DNA of 64,000 nucleotides from Geodermatophilus telluris. GTDB taxonomy: Bacteria > Actinomycetota > Actinomycetes > Mycobacteriales > Geodermatophilaceae. The first letter of the stretch is position 1. Every line of letters starts with the position of its first letter. This document shows positions 53,460-63,450 of the stretch, in pieces. Where the stretch lies: NCBI RefSeq assembly GCF_900102745.1, contig NZ_FMZF01000001.1, forward strand, positions 372,001 to 436,000, given 5' to 3'. The notes under the pieces are model-generated. The model saw nothing but the letters and a program-made list of their open reading frames with translations. It was not told the DNA's origin and made no database searches. The position numbers and the translations under genes are program-made.

Positions 53460-53466
53460 CGGCTCC

Positions 53467-55092
53467 GTGAGTGCGGCTGAACGGGAGAGCGCCGGCGAGC
53501 ACGTCCCCGGTGACATCGACGTCCACACGACCGCCGGCAAGCTGGCGGACTTCGAGCGCCGCGTCCAGGAGGCCACGCACGCCGGCTCCGAGCGGGCGGT
53601 GGAGAAGCAGCACGCCGCGGGCAAGATGACCGCCCGCGAGCGGATCGAGGCGCTGCTGGACCCCGGCTCGTTCACCGAGCTCGACGAGTTCGCCCGGCAC
53701 CGCTCCGCCAACTTCGGCATGGACGCCCGACGGCCCTTCGGCGACGGCGTCGTCACCGGGTACGGGACCGTCGACGGCCGCCCGGTGTGCGTGTTCTCCC
53801 AGGACGTCACGGTCTTCGGCGGCAGCCTCGGCGAGGTCTACGGCGAGAAGATCGTCAAGGTGCTCGACCTGGCGGTGCGCAACGGCTGCCCGGTCATCGG
53901 CATCAACGAGGGCGGCGGCGCGCGCATCCAGGAGGGCGTGGTCTCCCTCGGCCTCTACGGCGAGATCTTCCGGCGCAACGTGCACGCCTCCGGCGTCATC
54001 CCGCAGATCTCGCTGGTGATGGGCGCCGCGGCCGGCGGGCACGTCTACTCCCCCGCGCTCACCGACTTCGTCGTGATGGTCGACCAGACCAGCCAGATGT
54101 TCATCACCGGCCCCGACGTGGTGAAGACGGTGACCGGCGAGGACGTCACCCTCGAGGAGCTCGGCGGCGCCCGCACGCACAACACCAAGTCCGGGGTGGC
54201 GCACTACCTGGCCGAGGACGAGGCCGACGCGCTGGACTACGTCAAGGCGCTGCTGAGCTACCTGCCGAGCAACAACCTCGACCCGCTGCCCGTGGTGGAG
54301 GTGCCGCCCGCCGACACCACCCCCGACGGCGTCACCGACGCCGACCGCGAGCTCGACACCGTCGTCCCGGACTCGGCGAACACGCCCTACGACATGCACA
54401 CCGTGGTCGAGCACGTCCTCGACGACGGCGAGTTCCTCGAGGTGCAGCCGCTGTTCGCGCCCAACATCGTGGTCGGCTTCGGCCGGGTCGAGGGCCGGCC
54501 GGTGGGCGTGGTGGCCAACCAGCCGACCCAGTTCGCCGGCACGCTCGACATCGACGCCAGCGAGAAGGCCGCCCGCTTCGTGCGCACCTGCGACGCGTTC
54601 AACGTCCCGGTGCTCACCTTCGTCGACGTCCCGGGCTTCCTCCCCGGGACGTCGCAGGAGTGGGAGGGGATCATCCGCCGCGGCGCGAAGCTGATCTACG
54701 CCTACGGCGAGGCGACCGTCCCGAAGATCACCGTGATCACCCGCAAGGCCTACGGCGGCGCCTACGACGTCATGGGCTCCAAGCACCTCGGCGCCGACCT
54801 CAACCTGGCCTGGCCGACCGCGCAGGTCGCCGTCATGGGGGCGCAGGGCGCGGTCAACATCCTCTACCGGCGCGAGCTGGCCGAGGCCGCCGACCCCGAC
54901 GCCCGCCGCGCCGAGCTGATCACCGAGTACGAGGACACGCTGCTGTCGCCGTACGTGGCGGCCGACCGTGGGTACGTGGACCAGGTGATCCGCCCCTCGG
55001 AGACCCGCGTCGAGATCACCAAGGCGCTGCGCCTGCTGGCGAACAAGCGCCAGACCCTGCCCCCCAAGAAGCACGGGAACATCCCGCTGTGA
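53467..55092 (+). CDS. accD5: Acyl-CoA carboxylase beta (carboxyltransferase) subunit
   Basis: 541 residues. Transfers CO2 from carboxybiotin to acyl-CoA (acetyl/propionyl). N-terminal [21 protein letters not shown], the oxyanion-hole glycine segment [14 protein letters not shown], and [20 protein letters not shown] and [19 protein letters not shown] in the two crotonase halves. It is followed by accE5 with GTGA overlap and matches the M. tuberculosis order birA-accD5-accE5-maf. GTG 53467 is supported by family length and the adjacent -10. Confidence 0.96.
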   Translation: MSAAERESAGEHVPGDIDVHTTAGKLADFERRVQEATHAGSERAVEKQHAAGKMTARERIEALLDPGSFTELDEFARHRSANFGMDARRPFGDGVVTGYGTVDGRPVCVFSQDVTVFGGSLGEVYGEKIVKVLDLAVRNGCPVIGINEGGGARIQEGVVSLGLYGEIFRRNVHASGVIPQISLVMGAAAGGHVYSPALTDFVVMVDQTSQMFITGPDVVKTVTGEDVTLEELGGARTHNTKSGVAHYLAEDEADALDYVKALLSYLPSNNLDPLPVVEVPPADTTPDGVTDADRELDTVVPDSANTPYDMHTVVEHVLDDGEFLEVQPLFAPNIVVGFGRVEGRPVGVVANQPTQFAGTLDIDASEKAARFVRTCDAFNVPVLTFVDVPGFLPGTSQEWEGIIRRGAKLIYAYGEATVPKITVITRKAYGGAYDVMGSKHLGADLNLAWPTAQVAVMGAQGAVNILYRRELAEAADPDARRAELITEYEDTLLSPYVAADRGYVDQVIRPSETRVEITKALRLLANKRQTLPPKKHGNIPL

Positions 55093-55304
55093 GTGAGCAG
55101 CGCCCGCTGCTGCGGGTCGTCCGCGGTGAGCCGACCGACGAGGAGCTCGCCGCGCTCACCGTCGTGGTCGCCGCCCTGGCCCAGGGAGGCCGGCCACGGC
55201 GCCGGCCCGTCCCGGTCGGCGCCTGGGCGTCCCACGGCGACGCGCACCGGCCGCCGGTGCGGCCCGGCCCCGGTGGCTGGCGGGCCTCGGGACGGTTCGC
55301 GTGA
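55089..55304 (+). CDS. accE5: Acyl-CoA carboxylase epsilon subunit
   Basis: 71 residues. [25 protein letters not shown] is the epsilon-subunit hallmark; the tail is Arg/Pro-rich with WRASGRFA at the end. It stabilises the alpha-beta complex. GTG 55089 overlaps the accD5 stop, and its own stop overlaps maf (both GTGA). Confidence 0.93.
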   Translation: MSEQRPLLRVVRGEPTDEELAALTVVVAALAQGGRPRRRPVPVGAWASHGDAHRPPVRPGPGGWRASGRFA

Positions 55305-55903
55305 GCAGGAGGCTGGTCCTCGCCTCGGCGTCCCCGGCCCGGCTGGCCCTGCTGCGCCAGGCGGGCCTCGCGCCCGAGGTCGTGGTGAGCGACGTCGACG
55401 AGACGACGGTGACCGCGCCCCGGGTGGCCGAGCAGGTCGCCCTGCTGGCCGCGGCCAAGGCCGGCGCCGTCGCCCGGCGGGAGGACGACGCGCTGGTCGT
55501 CGGCGCGGACTCGCTGCTGGAGTTCCGCGGCCAGGCGATGGGCAAGCCGGCCGACGCGGCGGAGGCGCGGGAGCGCTGGCGGCGGATGGCCGGCCGCAGC
55601 GGCACGCTGCACACCGGCCAGGCGCTGCTCGACGTCCGCGGCGGCTCGGTGGCCTCCCGCGACGTCGTCGTCACCTCGACGGTCGTGCACTTCGCGACCC
55701 CGACGGCGGTGGAGGTGGAGGCCTACCTGGCCACCGGGGAGCCGCTGGCGGTGGCCGGCGCCTTCACCCTCGACGGCCTGGGCGCGCCGTTCGTCCGCCG
55801 GGTGGAGGGCGACCCGGCGTCGGTGGTCGGGCTGTCGCTGGCGGCGCTGCGCGAGCAGCTGGCCCGGCGCGGGCTGGCGATCAGCGACCTCTGGCGGCGC
55901 TGA
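55301..55903 (+). CDS. maf: Maf-like nucleotide pyrophosphatase
   Basis: 200 residues. Hydrolyses non-canonical or methylated nucleoside triphosphates. LVLASASPARLALLRQAGL at the N-terminus and DALVVGADSLLEFRGQAMGKPADA, with the metal and substrate contacts, are family motifs; GAFTLDGLGAPFVRRVEGD is the C-terminal signature. GTG 55301 overlaps accE5 (GTGA). Confidence 0.94.
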   Translation: MSRRLVLASASPARLALLRQAGLAPEVVVSDVDETTVTAPRVAEQVALLAAAKAGAVARREDDALVVGADSLLEFRGQAMGKPADAAEARERWRRMAGRSGTLHTGQALLDVRGGSVASRDVVVTSTVVHFATPTAVEVEAYLATGEPLAVAGAFTLDGLGAPFVRRVEGDPASVVGLSLAALREQLARRGLAISDLWRR

Positions 55904-56003
55904 CCCGGAGACCGTGGGACCGGTGTGACGACCGGGGCGGGCGGGAGGCGACACGGCCGCGACACGCCCGGTGGGGCGGACCGACCCGTCACGATCCGTT
56001 CCC

Positions 56004-57293
56004 GTGAGTGCGCAGCGAGTGGTCATGCACGTCGGGACGCCCAAGTCCGGGACGACGTTCCTGCAGGAGCTGCTCTGGGAGTCGCGCCCGGCGCTGGCCG
56101 AGGCCGGCGTCCGCTACCCCGGGGAGCACCCGGCCGCGCACTTCCACGCCGTCCTCGACGCCCAGCAGCGCAGCTTCCACGGCCACCTCGACCCCGGCGT
56201 CCCCGGCGCCTGGGGCCGCCTGGTGGCGGAGGCCCGCGCCCACGAGGGGACGACGGTCGTCTCGCACGAGCTCTTCGGCGACCTGACCGAGGAGGAGGTC
56301 GCCCGCGTCCTGGCCGACCTCGACTTCGCCGAGGTGCACGTCGTCGTCACCGTGCGGGACCTGGCCCGGCAGCTGCCCGCGGTGTGGCAGGAGGACCTGA
56401 AGAACCGCCACTCGCTCCCCTTCGGCGACTTCCTGGAGGTGGTGCGCCCGGGTTCGGGACGGCCCGACGAGCAGCGGCCGGCTGCCGACACCACCGAGGG
56501 CCACGCCGAGGCCTTCTGGCTGCGGCAGGACGTCCCCGCGGTGCTCCGCCGCTGGGGCGCCGGGCTGCCCGCCGGCCGGCTGCACGTGGTCACGGTGCCG
56601 GCGCAGGGCGGCGACCCGGCCCTGCTGTGGGAGCGCTTCGCCGCCGTCGTCGGCGTCGACCCGGCGGTGGCCACGCTGCCCTCCGGCCGCTGCAACCCCT
56701 CGCTGGGCCGGGCGGAGAGCGAGCTGCTGCGCCGGCTCAACGAGCGCCTCGGCTACTCGGTCGAGTGGCCCCTCTACGCCGCCCGGGTCACCCACGGCCC
56801 GGCCGTCGGCGCGCTGGCCGGCCGGCCCGGCTCGGCGCGGCTGACGCTGCCGGCGCGCGACCGCGGCTGGGTGCGGGCCGCCGCGGACGCCGCCGTCGCG
56901 GAGCTCACCGCCCTCGGCTGCCGGGTCTCCGGCGACCTCGCGGACCTGCGGGTGCCCGCGGAGGGGCTCGACGGGGACCGCCCCGTCGACCAGCCCGTCG
57001 AGCCGGCGGAGCTGCTCGAGGCCGCCCTCGACGCGATGGCGGCGCTGCTGCCGGTCCCGGCGCCCGTCGCGCCGGCCACCGCGGAGGAGCCGTCTGCGGA
57101 GGAGGCGCCCGCGGAGGAGCCGGTCGCGGAGACGCCGGCCGAGCAGGCCGCCGTCCCGGAGCCGGTCGTGCCGGCGGCGCACGCCACCGAGGCCGCCGGC
57201 CGGGGCCGCGGGGCCCGCTGGTGGCGGCGGGTCGTCGGCTCCCCGGCCCTGCCTCCGCGGCCCGCACCGGACGCCGAGACCGCCGGCGTCTGA
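56004..57293 (+). CDS. Sulfotransferase-like protein
   Basis: 429 residues. [19 protein letters not shown] matches the PAPS 5'-phosphosulfate loop, and [15 protein letters not shown] the 3'-phosphate-binding R-x-x region. Residues about 330-400 are Ala/Glu/Pro-rich and low complexity, and the C-terminus ends WWRRVVGSP plus a Pro tail. Likely transfers sulfate from PAPS to a glycan or small acceptor; no activity is demonstrated. GTG 56004 is preferred to upstream GTG 55971 because similarity begins just after it. It sits where M. tuberculosis has sseA, between maf and accA3. Confidence 0.8.
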   Translation: MSAQRVVMHVGTPKSGTTFLQELLWESRPALAEAGVRYPGEHPAAHFHAVLDAQQRSFHGHLDPGVPGAWGRLVAEARAHEGTTVVSHELFGDLTEEEVARVLADLDFAEVHVVVTVRDLARQLPAVWQEDLKNRHSLPFGDFLEVVRPGSGRPDEQRPAADTTEGHAEAFWLRQDVPAVLRRWGAGLPAGRLHVVTVPAQGGDPALLWERFAAVVGVDPAVATLPSGRCNPSLGRAESELLRRLNERLGYSVEWPLYAARVTHGPAVGALAGRPGSARLTLPARDRGWVRAAADAAVAELTALGCRVSGDLADLRVPAEGLDGDRPVDQPVEPAELLEAALDAMAALLPVPAPVAPATAEEPSAEEAPAEEPVAETPAEQAAVPEPVVPAAHATEAAGRGRGARWWRRVVGSPALPPRPAPDAETAGV

Positions 57294-57342
57294 CCCCTCC
57301 CTCGTCACCGGCCCTGCCGCGGGCGCACCGCGCCCGCCTGGC

Positions 57343-57348
57343 TACAGT
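57343..57348 (+). promoter_or_regulatory. -10 element (TACAGT) of the accA3 promoter
   Basis: TACAGT with start near 57355 gives a leader of about 25 bases that includes GAGGGAG, 7 bases before GTG 57380. So this transcript, unlike those of birA and accD5, should carry a ribosome site. Confidence 0.5.
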
Positions 57349-57379
57349 CCGACCGGTTCACGAACGAGGGAGTCGTCCG

Positions 57380-59143
57380 GTGCAGAAGGTCCTCATCGCC
57401 AACCGCGGCGAGATCGCCGTGCGCGTCGCCCGCGCGTGCCGGGACGCCGGTCTGACCAGCGTCGCCGTCTACGCCGAGCCCGACCGGGACGCGCTGCACG
57501 TCCGCACCGCCGACGAGGCGTTCGCGCTCGGCGGGACGACGCCCGGCGACTCCTACCTGGTGATCGACAAGGTCCTCGACGCCGCGAAGCGCTCCGGCGC
57601 CGACGCGGTCCACCCCGGCTACGGCTTCCTCTCGGAGAACGCCGACTTCGCCCAGGCCGTCCTCGACGCCGGGCTCACCTGGATCGGCCCGTCCCCGCAG
57701 GCGATCGTCGACCTCGGCGACAAGGTCGCGGCCCGGCACATCGCGATGAAGGTGGGCGCGCCGCTCGTCCCGGGCACCGAGGACCCGGTCGGCGGCGCCG
57801 ACGAGGTGCTGGCCTTCGCCCGCGAGCACGGCCTGCCGGTGGCCATCAAGGCCGCGTTCGGCGGTGGCGGCCGCGGCCTGAAGGTCGCCCGCACCGAGGA
57901 GGAGATCCCCGAGCTGTTCGACTCCGCCGTCCGCGAGGCCGTGGCCGCCTTCGGCCGCGGCGAGTGCTTCGTCGAGCGGTTTCTCGACAAGCCGCGGCAC
58001 GTCGAGGCGCAGGTGCTGGCCGACACCCACGGCAACGTCGTCGTCGTCGGCACCCGCGACTGCTCGCTGCAGCGGCGCAACCAGAAGCTGGTCGAGGAGG
58101 CGCCGGCCCCGTTCCTCACCGACGAGCAGCGGGCGCGGATCCACGAGTCGGCCAAGGCCATCTGCCGGGAGGCCGGGTACCACGGCGCCGGCACCGTCGA
58201 GTACCTCGTCGGCACCGACGGGTCGATCTCCTTCCTCGAGGTCAACACCCGCCTGCAGGTCGAGCACCCGGTGTCGGAGGAGACCAGCGGCCTGGACCTG
58301 GTGCGCCAGCAGTTCCGCATCGCCGACGGCCTGCCACTGGAGGTCACCCAGGACCCGACCCCGCGCGGGCACAGCATCGAGTTCCGCATCAACGCCGAGG
58401 ACGCCGGCCGCAACTTCATGCCCGCCCCCGGCCCGGTGACCCGGTTGGAGATCCCGCAGGGCCCCGGTGTGCGCTGGGACTCCGGCGTGGAGACCGGCGG
58501 CGAGGTGGCCGGCGCGTTCGACTCGATGCTGGCCAAGCTGATCGTCACCGGCGCCACCCGCGCCGAGGCCCTGCAGCGGGCCCGCCGCGCGCTCGACGAG
58601 CTGGTGGTCGAGGGCATGCCGACCGTCGTCCCGTTCCACCGCGCGGTCGTGCGCGACGAGGCGTTCACCGCCGAGCCGTTCAGCGTGCACACCCGGTGGA
58701 TCGAGACCGAGTGGGACAACCAGGTGGCGCCGTACTCCGCCGCGCCGGCCGGGGCCGACGAGGAGGAGCCGCGGCAGACCGTCGTCGTCGAGGTCGGCGG
58801 CCGCCGGCTCGAGGTGACGCTGCCCGCCGGGCTCGCCGCGGGCGGCGGTGCACCGGCCGTCGCCGGCGGGGGTGCCAAGCCGCGCAGGCGGGGCTCCGGG
58901 CACGGTGGGTCGGCCGCGAGCGGGGACGCCCTCACCTCGCCGATGCAGGGCACGATCGTCAAGGTCGCCGTCGCCGACGGCGAGCAGGTGGAGGCCGGCG
59001 ACCTCGTCGTCGTCCTGGAGGCGATGAAGATGGAGCAGCCGATCGTCGCCCACAAGGCCGGCACCGTGACCGGCCTGGCGGCCGAGGTGGGCGCCGGCGT
59101 CACCAGCGGCGCGGTCCTCTGCACCATCGCCGACGCCGGGTAG
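57380..59143 (+). CDS. accA3: Acyl-CoA carboxylase alpha subunit (biotin carboxylase + BCCP)
   Basis: 587 residues. Biotin carboxylase: [35 protein letters not shown], the ATP-grasp Gly loop [12 protein letters not shown], and [15 protein letters not shown] with catalytic residues; then a linker of about 90 residues and a BCCP domain with EAMKM, biotinyl Lys about 550. It carboxylates biotin with ATP and bicarbonate and serves AccD partners. GTG 57380 has GAGGGAG 7 bases upstream. Substrate for BirA at 52.6 kb. Confidence 0.97.
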   Translation: MQKVLIANRGEIAVRVARACRDAGLTSVAVYAEPDRDALHVRTADEAFALGGTTPGDSYLVIDKVLDAAKRSGADAVHPGYGFLSENADFAQAVLDAGLTWIGPSPQAIVDLGDKVAARHIAMKVGAPLVPGTEDPVGGADEVLAFAREHGLPVAIKAAFGGGGRGLKVARTEEEIPELFDSAVREAVAAFGRGECFVERFLDKPRHVEAQVLADTHGNVVVVGTRDCSLQRRNQKLVEEAPAPFLTDEQRARIHESAKAICREAGYHGAGTVEYLVGTDGSISFLEVNTRLQVEHPVSEETSGLDLVRQQFRIADGLPLEVTQDPTPRGHSIEFRINAEDAGRNFMPAPGPVTRLEIPQGPGVRWDSGVETGGEVAGAFDSMLAKLIVTGATRAEALQRARRALDELVVEGMPTVVPFHRAVVRDEAFTAEPFSVHTRWIETEWDNQVAPYSAAPAGADEEEPRQTVVVEVGGRRLEVTLPAGLAAGGGAPAVAGGGAKPRRRGSGHGGSAASGDALTSPMQGTIVKVAVADGEQVEAGDLVVVLEAMKMEQPIVAHKAGTVTGLAAEVGAGVTSGAVLCTIADAG

Positions 59144-59152
59144 CCGCACGAC

Positions 59153-59197
59153 CGACGGCGGGGACCGTTCCCCCCGTGGGCACGGTCCCCGCCGTCG
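59153..59197. terminator. Bidirectional terminator between accA3 and the protease-LGFP gene
   Basis: Perfect 16-bp stem (59153-59168 with 59182-59197) and a 13-base loop between convergent stops at 59143 and 59209. Confidence 0.85.
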
Positions 59198-59208
59198 TCG
59201 CCCGCAGG

Positions 59209-61578
59209 TCAGTAGGCGGTGACCTGGCCGGTCCTCGCCGACCAGTGGAGCCGGCCGCCCTGGAAGCTCTGCGCGGCGTCGCCGTTGGGGAGGGCGTACG
59301 CGCCGCCGACTGGGTAGCCGAGGTACCCGTTCTCCCAGCCGAGCTGGGCCCAGCGGGTGCGGATGGCGCCGTGGACCGGGTGCGCGCCGGTCGTCGGTGA
59401 CCAGTGGATGCTGCCGCCCTGGAATGCCTGCGCGCACCCGCCGTTGCGCAGCCCGCACGCCGCCGCGGCCGCCGGGTAGCCCAGGTACCCGTTTTCCCAG
59501 CCCTCCGACAGCCACGTCGAGCGGATCGCGCCGTTGAGCGGCTGCGCGCCGGTGGCCGGTGCCCAGTACAGCCAGCCACCCTGGAAGCCCTGGAAGCAGC
59601 CGCCGTTGCGCAGGCCGCACACGGCCACGTCCCGGGGGTAGCCCAGGAACCCGGTCTCCGCGCCCAGGGAGGCCCACCGCGCCCGGAGCGCGCCGTTCGT
59701 CGGCTGCGCGCCGGTGGCCGGCGACCAGTGCACCGTCCCGCCCTGGAAGCCCTGGTAGCAGCCGCCGTCGCGCAGGCCGCACACCTCCGCGGTCACCGGG
59801 TAGCCCAGGTAGCCGTTCTCGTAGCCCAGGGATCCCCACCGCGCACGGATCGCCCCGTTGGTCGGCTGCGCGCCGGTGGTCGGCGACCAGTGCACCGTCC
59901 CGCCCTGGAAGAGCTGGTAGCAGCCGCCGTCGCGCAGGCCGCACACCTCCCCCGTCACCGGGAAGCCGAGGTACCCGCCCTCCCGGCCCAGCGAGCCCCA
60001 CCGGCCGCCGATCGCCCCGCGCAGGTTGACCGGCTGAGCTCCGGTCGCCGACGACCAGTACAGGGACCCGCGCTCGTAGTGCTGCAGGCAGCCGCCGTCC
60101 CGCAGGCCGCAGACCCGCGCACCCACTGGTGCGCCGAGCGTCGCCAGGCCGCCGAGCCGGCGGTAGGCGACCTCGATCGGGTGGTCGACGGGCGTGGTGG
60201 AGACCGCGACCCGGGCGCCGCCCGCGGCCGTGTCCAGGACCGTCACCGTGAACGGCGAGGAGCCGAACGAGACCGGCGTGCTCCGGGGGACGGCGACGGC
60301 CCGGTCCTGGGGAGGCCACCAGGCGTCGGCGGCCGGGGTGCCGTCGAGCAGGTAGGAGCTGTCGTCGTAGCGGTTCCCCTCGAGGCGGAGGAGGACGCCG
60401 GTCTGCAGGCCGGGCCAGTTGGCCCCCGTGCCGAGGAAGCCGTCGCGGCCGGTGGCCGTGCGGTACTCCAGCCAGTACACGGCGCCGTCGGCGTCGACGA
60501 GGCGGACCGCGCGCGTGCCGGTCCGGGTGCCCACCGGCGCCAGCAGGAACTCCGTGGTGGCGGCGCCGGCCGTCAGCGTGGGCGCCGCCGCCGGGGACAG
60601 CACCCCCAGGAGCGCGGCGTGTGGCGCGCTCAGGGAGCCGACCTGCTCCCAGGAGATCCCCATCACGTCGTACAGGTCCTGGTAGGACCGGATGGAGCAG
60701 CCGTCGCCGTCCACGGCACCGGCGCACTGCCGGTACGAGGCGTGGCCCAGGCCGAAGTTGTGCCCGAACTCGTGGGCGAGCACCGAGGTGAGCGTGTCCC
60801 GCACGTACACCAGGCCGCCGTCACCCAGCCCCGAACCGATCGTGCCCAGGCCGTAGGCGCAGTCCGACGTCTCGGGCACGTAGAGCAGCAGGTGCTGCCC
60901 CGCGGCGCCGGTCCACCCGACGGCGGCGGCCACCTCGCGCCACAGGTCGAAGGGGGCGTCGCAGGTGGCCGTCGTCGTCATCCAGTCGTGCTGCCCGGTC
61001 ACCGCGAGGGTGACCCGGCCGTCGGTCTGCTCGTTCCAGAACTGCCGGACCGGCCCGTCGACCGCGGTCACGACGTCGGCGAGCGTGGTGGCGTCCCGGG
61101 GTGCGCCGCCGGGCTGGACCATCACGACGGTGACGGCGTTGGTGGTCGGCGCCGTGGCGGCGGCCGCCTCCGCCGGGGCGACGACCTGCGCCTCGACGAC
61201 CTCGCGCGCCGGCTGCAGGCCCTGCTGCGCCGCCTCGTCGCGGACCTCGTCGCCGACGGTGACCTCGACCGTGGCACCCACCTCGATGTCCGCGACGTCC
61301 TCGGTGGGCACGCGCACCGACCCGCCGTCCCCGGTGTCGATCCAGCTCAGCAGCGTGTCCTCGGCGTCCGCGGCGGTCCCACCGGTCGCCGCCGCGGCAC
61401 CCTCGGGGTCGGCGAAGGCCTGGACCAGCTCGCCGACGACGGTGTCGCCGGTCGCCACCTGGGCGGGCGCCGGGTCCTCCGCCGCGGCCGGGCCGGCCAG
61501 CAGCAGCGGGGCGAGGACCGCGGGGACGGCCACCAGGGCGAGCAGCCGCGGGGACCGCGGTCGGGCAGCGAGGCGCAC
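59209..61578 (-). CDS. Secreted metzincin-type metalloprotease with Cys-containing LGFP repeats
   Basis: 789 residues. Signal peptide (to about 33), prodomain-like region, a catalytic domain with HEFGHNFGLGH (zinc ligands His269, His273, His279, base Glu270) and a Met-turn YDVMGIS (Met306), a beta region to about 515, then six LGFP-type repeats. Five of the repeats carry CGLR-[DN]-GGC (Cys-x6-Cys), likely a disulfide in each. GTG 61578 has GGAG five bases upstream. Secreted protease probably held to the wall through the repeats. It is a paralogue of the next gene (61664-63367). Confidence 0.9.
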   Translation of the reverse strand: MRLAARPRSPRLLALVAVPAVLAPLLLAGPAAAEDPAPAQVATGDTVVGELVQAFADPEGAAAATGGTAADAEDTLLSWIDTGDGGSVRVPTEDVADIEVGATVEVTVGDEVRDEAAQQGLQPAREVVEAQVVAPAEAAAATAPTTNAVTVVMVQPGGAPRDATTLADVVTAVDGPVRQFWNEQTDGRVTLAVTGQHDWMTTTATCDAPFDLWREVAAAVGWTGAAGQHLLLYVPETSDCAYGLGTIGSGLGDGGLVYVRDTLTSVLAHEFGHNFGLGHASYRQCAGAVDGDGCSIRSYQDLYDVMGISWEQVGSLSAPHAALLGVLSPAAAPTLTAGAATTEFLLAPVGTRTGTRAVRLVDADGAVYWLEYRTATGRDGFLGTGANWPGLQTGVLLRLEGNRYDDSSYLLDGTPAADAWWPPQDRAVAVPRSTPVSFGSSPFTVTVLDTAAGGARVAVSTTPVDHPIEVAYRRLGGLATLGAPVGARVCGLRDGGCLQHYERGSLYWSSATGAQPVNLRGAIGGRWGSLGREGGYLGFPVTGEVCGLRDGGCYQLFQGGTVHWSPTTGAQPTNGAIRARWGSLGYENGYLGYPVTAEVCGLRDGGCYQGFQGGTVHWSPATGAQPTNGALRARWASLGAETGFLGYPRDVAVCGLRNGGCFQGFQGGWLYWAPATGAQPLNGAIRSTWLSEGWENGYLGYPAAAAACGLRNGGCAQAFQGGSIHWSPTTGAHPVHGAIRTRWAQLGWENGYLGYPVGGAYALPNGDAAQSFQGGRLHWSARTGQVTAY

Positions 61579-61663
61579 GGGTTCTCCAGGTCAGGGGGAC
61601 TCGGGTCCCTCATCGGCGGGCCAGGGCCCGGACTGGACCCCCGCCGGCCGGGCGGTCACCCGA

Positions 61664-63367
61664 TCAGGGACGCCGGCGCAGCAGCGGCAGCCGGCGGGCG
61701 GCCAGCGCCGTCCCGCCCGCGCCGAGCACGCCACCGGCGGCGGCGAGCGCCGGCGTGGTCCACGAGGAGCCGGCCGGCTCGCTCGCGGCGGCCTCGGCGG
61801 GGACGGCGGCGACGGCGTCGTCCGCGGGGACCTCCGCGGCGGCGGCGACCGGCGGTGCCGCCGGCGCGGGGGCGGTCACCGGCGCGGCGGCGGGAGCGGT
61901 GACAGGAGCTGGGGCGGGAGCGCCCGCGCCGGGCAGCACGGCCGGCACCGGGACCGGCGGGGTCGCGACGGCGTCCGCGGCGGGCGCGGCGCCGATCACG
62001 GTGACCGTGGCACCCGCGGCGGTGACCGCGTCGACGGTGACGGTGAGCGCACCGCCGGCGACCGCCACCGGGACGCCGGGCAGCAGCGCCGCCTGCAGGT
62101 CGGCCTCCCAGCCGGCCCGGGGCGAGGGCGAGCCGTCGAGCAGCAGCGCGGTGTCGGGCAGCGTGCCGGCGCGGTGCAGCAGCACCCCGCTGTCGAGCCG
62201 GTAGCGGTTGTCGGTGACCAGCCAGTCGTCGCGGCCGACGGGCGCGCGGTACTCGAGCCAGTAGGCGGTGCCCGTGGCGTCGGCCAGCCGCACCGCGCGC
62301 GTGCCGGTGCCGCTGCCGAGCGGGGCCAGGGTGACCGTGGTCGTCCCCGGCCCGGCGGTCTGCGTGGCGGCGGCGGGCAGCACGCCCAGCCGGTCGGCCT
62401 GGGCCGCGGTGAGGCTGCCCAGCCGGTCCCAGGAGACGCCCATGACGTCGTAGAAGTCGCGGTAGGCGGCGGTGCGGCACCCGCCGTCCGGCCCGGTGCC
62501 CTCGACGGTCCCGTCGCACTGCAGGCCGCTGGAGTGGCCGAGGCCGAAGTTGTGGCCCAGCTCGTGGGCGATGACGGCGGGCAGGTCGTCGCGGACGTAG
62601 AGCCGGCCGCCGGACGCCGTCGACGTGCCGACCTGGCCCAGCGCGTACGAGCAGCCGGGCAGGTCGCGGGGCTCGCTGCTGACGTAGAGCAGCAGGTGCC
62701 GGCCGGGGCCGGGCTGGAAGCCGACGCGGGCGGCGGCCTCGTCCCACAGCGCCGTCGGGTCGGCGCAGCCGGCGGCGGTGCGGATCCAGTCCTGCGCTCG
62801 GGTGACGCCGACGGTGACCGCGCCGCCGGTCTGCTCGGACCAGAAGCGGGCGACCGGGTCGTTGACGGCGGAGACGACCGAGGACAGCGCCGTGCCGTCG
62901 GGGGTGCCGCCCTGCGGGACGACCATGACGACGGTGACCTCGTTGGTCACCGAGCCGGCCGGCACCGGGGTGGCCGCCGGGGCGGTCGCGACGAGCTCGG
63001 TGCCGAGGACCTGGCGGGCCGGCTCGTAACCGTCGGCGGCGGCCTCGTCGGCCGCGGGGGCGCCGACGGTGACCGCGACGGTGCTGCCCGGCTCGAGGCC
63101 GGCGACGGCCTCGGTCGGGACGCGCACCGAGGTGCCGTCCTCGCCCTCGACGAACGTCAGCGGCTGGTCGTGGGCCTCACCGGCGTGCTGGGCCTCCAGC
63201 GAGGTCTCCGGCCAGGCCTGCACCAGCTCCCCGACGACGGTCTCGCCGCCGTCGGCGAGCGCCGAGGGCGCGAACGGGCCCGCGCACACCGCGAGCACGG
63301 CACCGGCGACGGCCAGGGACCGGGACAGGCGGGCGGGGACTCGGCGCGGGGACATCCCCTCCGGCAT
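61664..63367 (-). CDS. Membrane-anchored metzincin-type metalloprotease
   Basis: 567 residues. Signal peptide (to about 38), N-domain similar to the neighbour (TVVGELVQAW, VRVPTEAVAGLE), catalytic HELGHNFGLGH (His268, Glu269, His272, His278) with Met-turn YDVMGVS (Met309), a beta region, an Ala/Pro-rich wall-spanning linker (about 455-530), and a C-terminal hydrophobic helix followed by basic RRLPLLRRRP. No LPxTG motif, so it is a membrane anchor rather than sortase substrate. ATG 63367 is used; an in-frame ATG four codons later is an alternative. It lies 85 bases upstream of its LGFP-bearing paralogue. Confidence 0.9.
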   Translation of the reverse strand: MPEGMSPRRVPARLSRSLAVAGAVLAVCAGPFAPSALADGGETVVGELVQAWPETSLEAQHAGEAHDQPLTFVEGEDGTSVRVPTEAVAGLEPGSTVAVTVGAPAADEAAADGYEPARQVLGTELVATAPAATPVPAGSVTNEVTVVMVVPQGGTPDGTALSSVVSAVNDPVARFWSEQTGGAVTVGVTRAQDWIRTAAGCADPTALWDEAAARVGFQPGPGRHLLLYVSSEPRDLPGCSYALGQVGTSTASGGRLYVRDDLPAVIAHELGHNFGLGHSSGLQCDGTVEGTGPDGGCRTAAYRDFYDVMGVSWDRLGSLTAAQADRLGVLPAAATQTAGPGTTTVTLAPLGSGTGTRAVRLADATGTAYWLEYRAPVGRDDWLVTDNRYRLDSGVLLHRAGTLPDTALLLDGSPSPRAGWEADLQAALLPGVPVAVAGGALTVTVDAVTAAGATVTVIGAAPAADAVATPPVPVPAVLPGAGAPAPAPVTAPAAAPVTAPAPAAPPVAAAAEVPADDAVAAVPAEAAASEPAGSSWTTPALAAAGGVLGAGGTALAARRLPLLRRRP

Positions 63368-63450
63368 CGGCGGTCAGCAGCCCCGCGTGCACCATCGGGG
63401 ACCCGCCCGTCACACCGGTCCCGCCCGCCCCGTCCCAGGGGTCCCGGGCG

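Noticed and set aside
61664..61760. Sortase anchor at the C-terminus of the membrane-anchored protease.
   Set aside because: Hydrophobic helix and basic tail are present, but no LPxTG-type motif precedes them.
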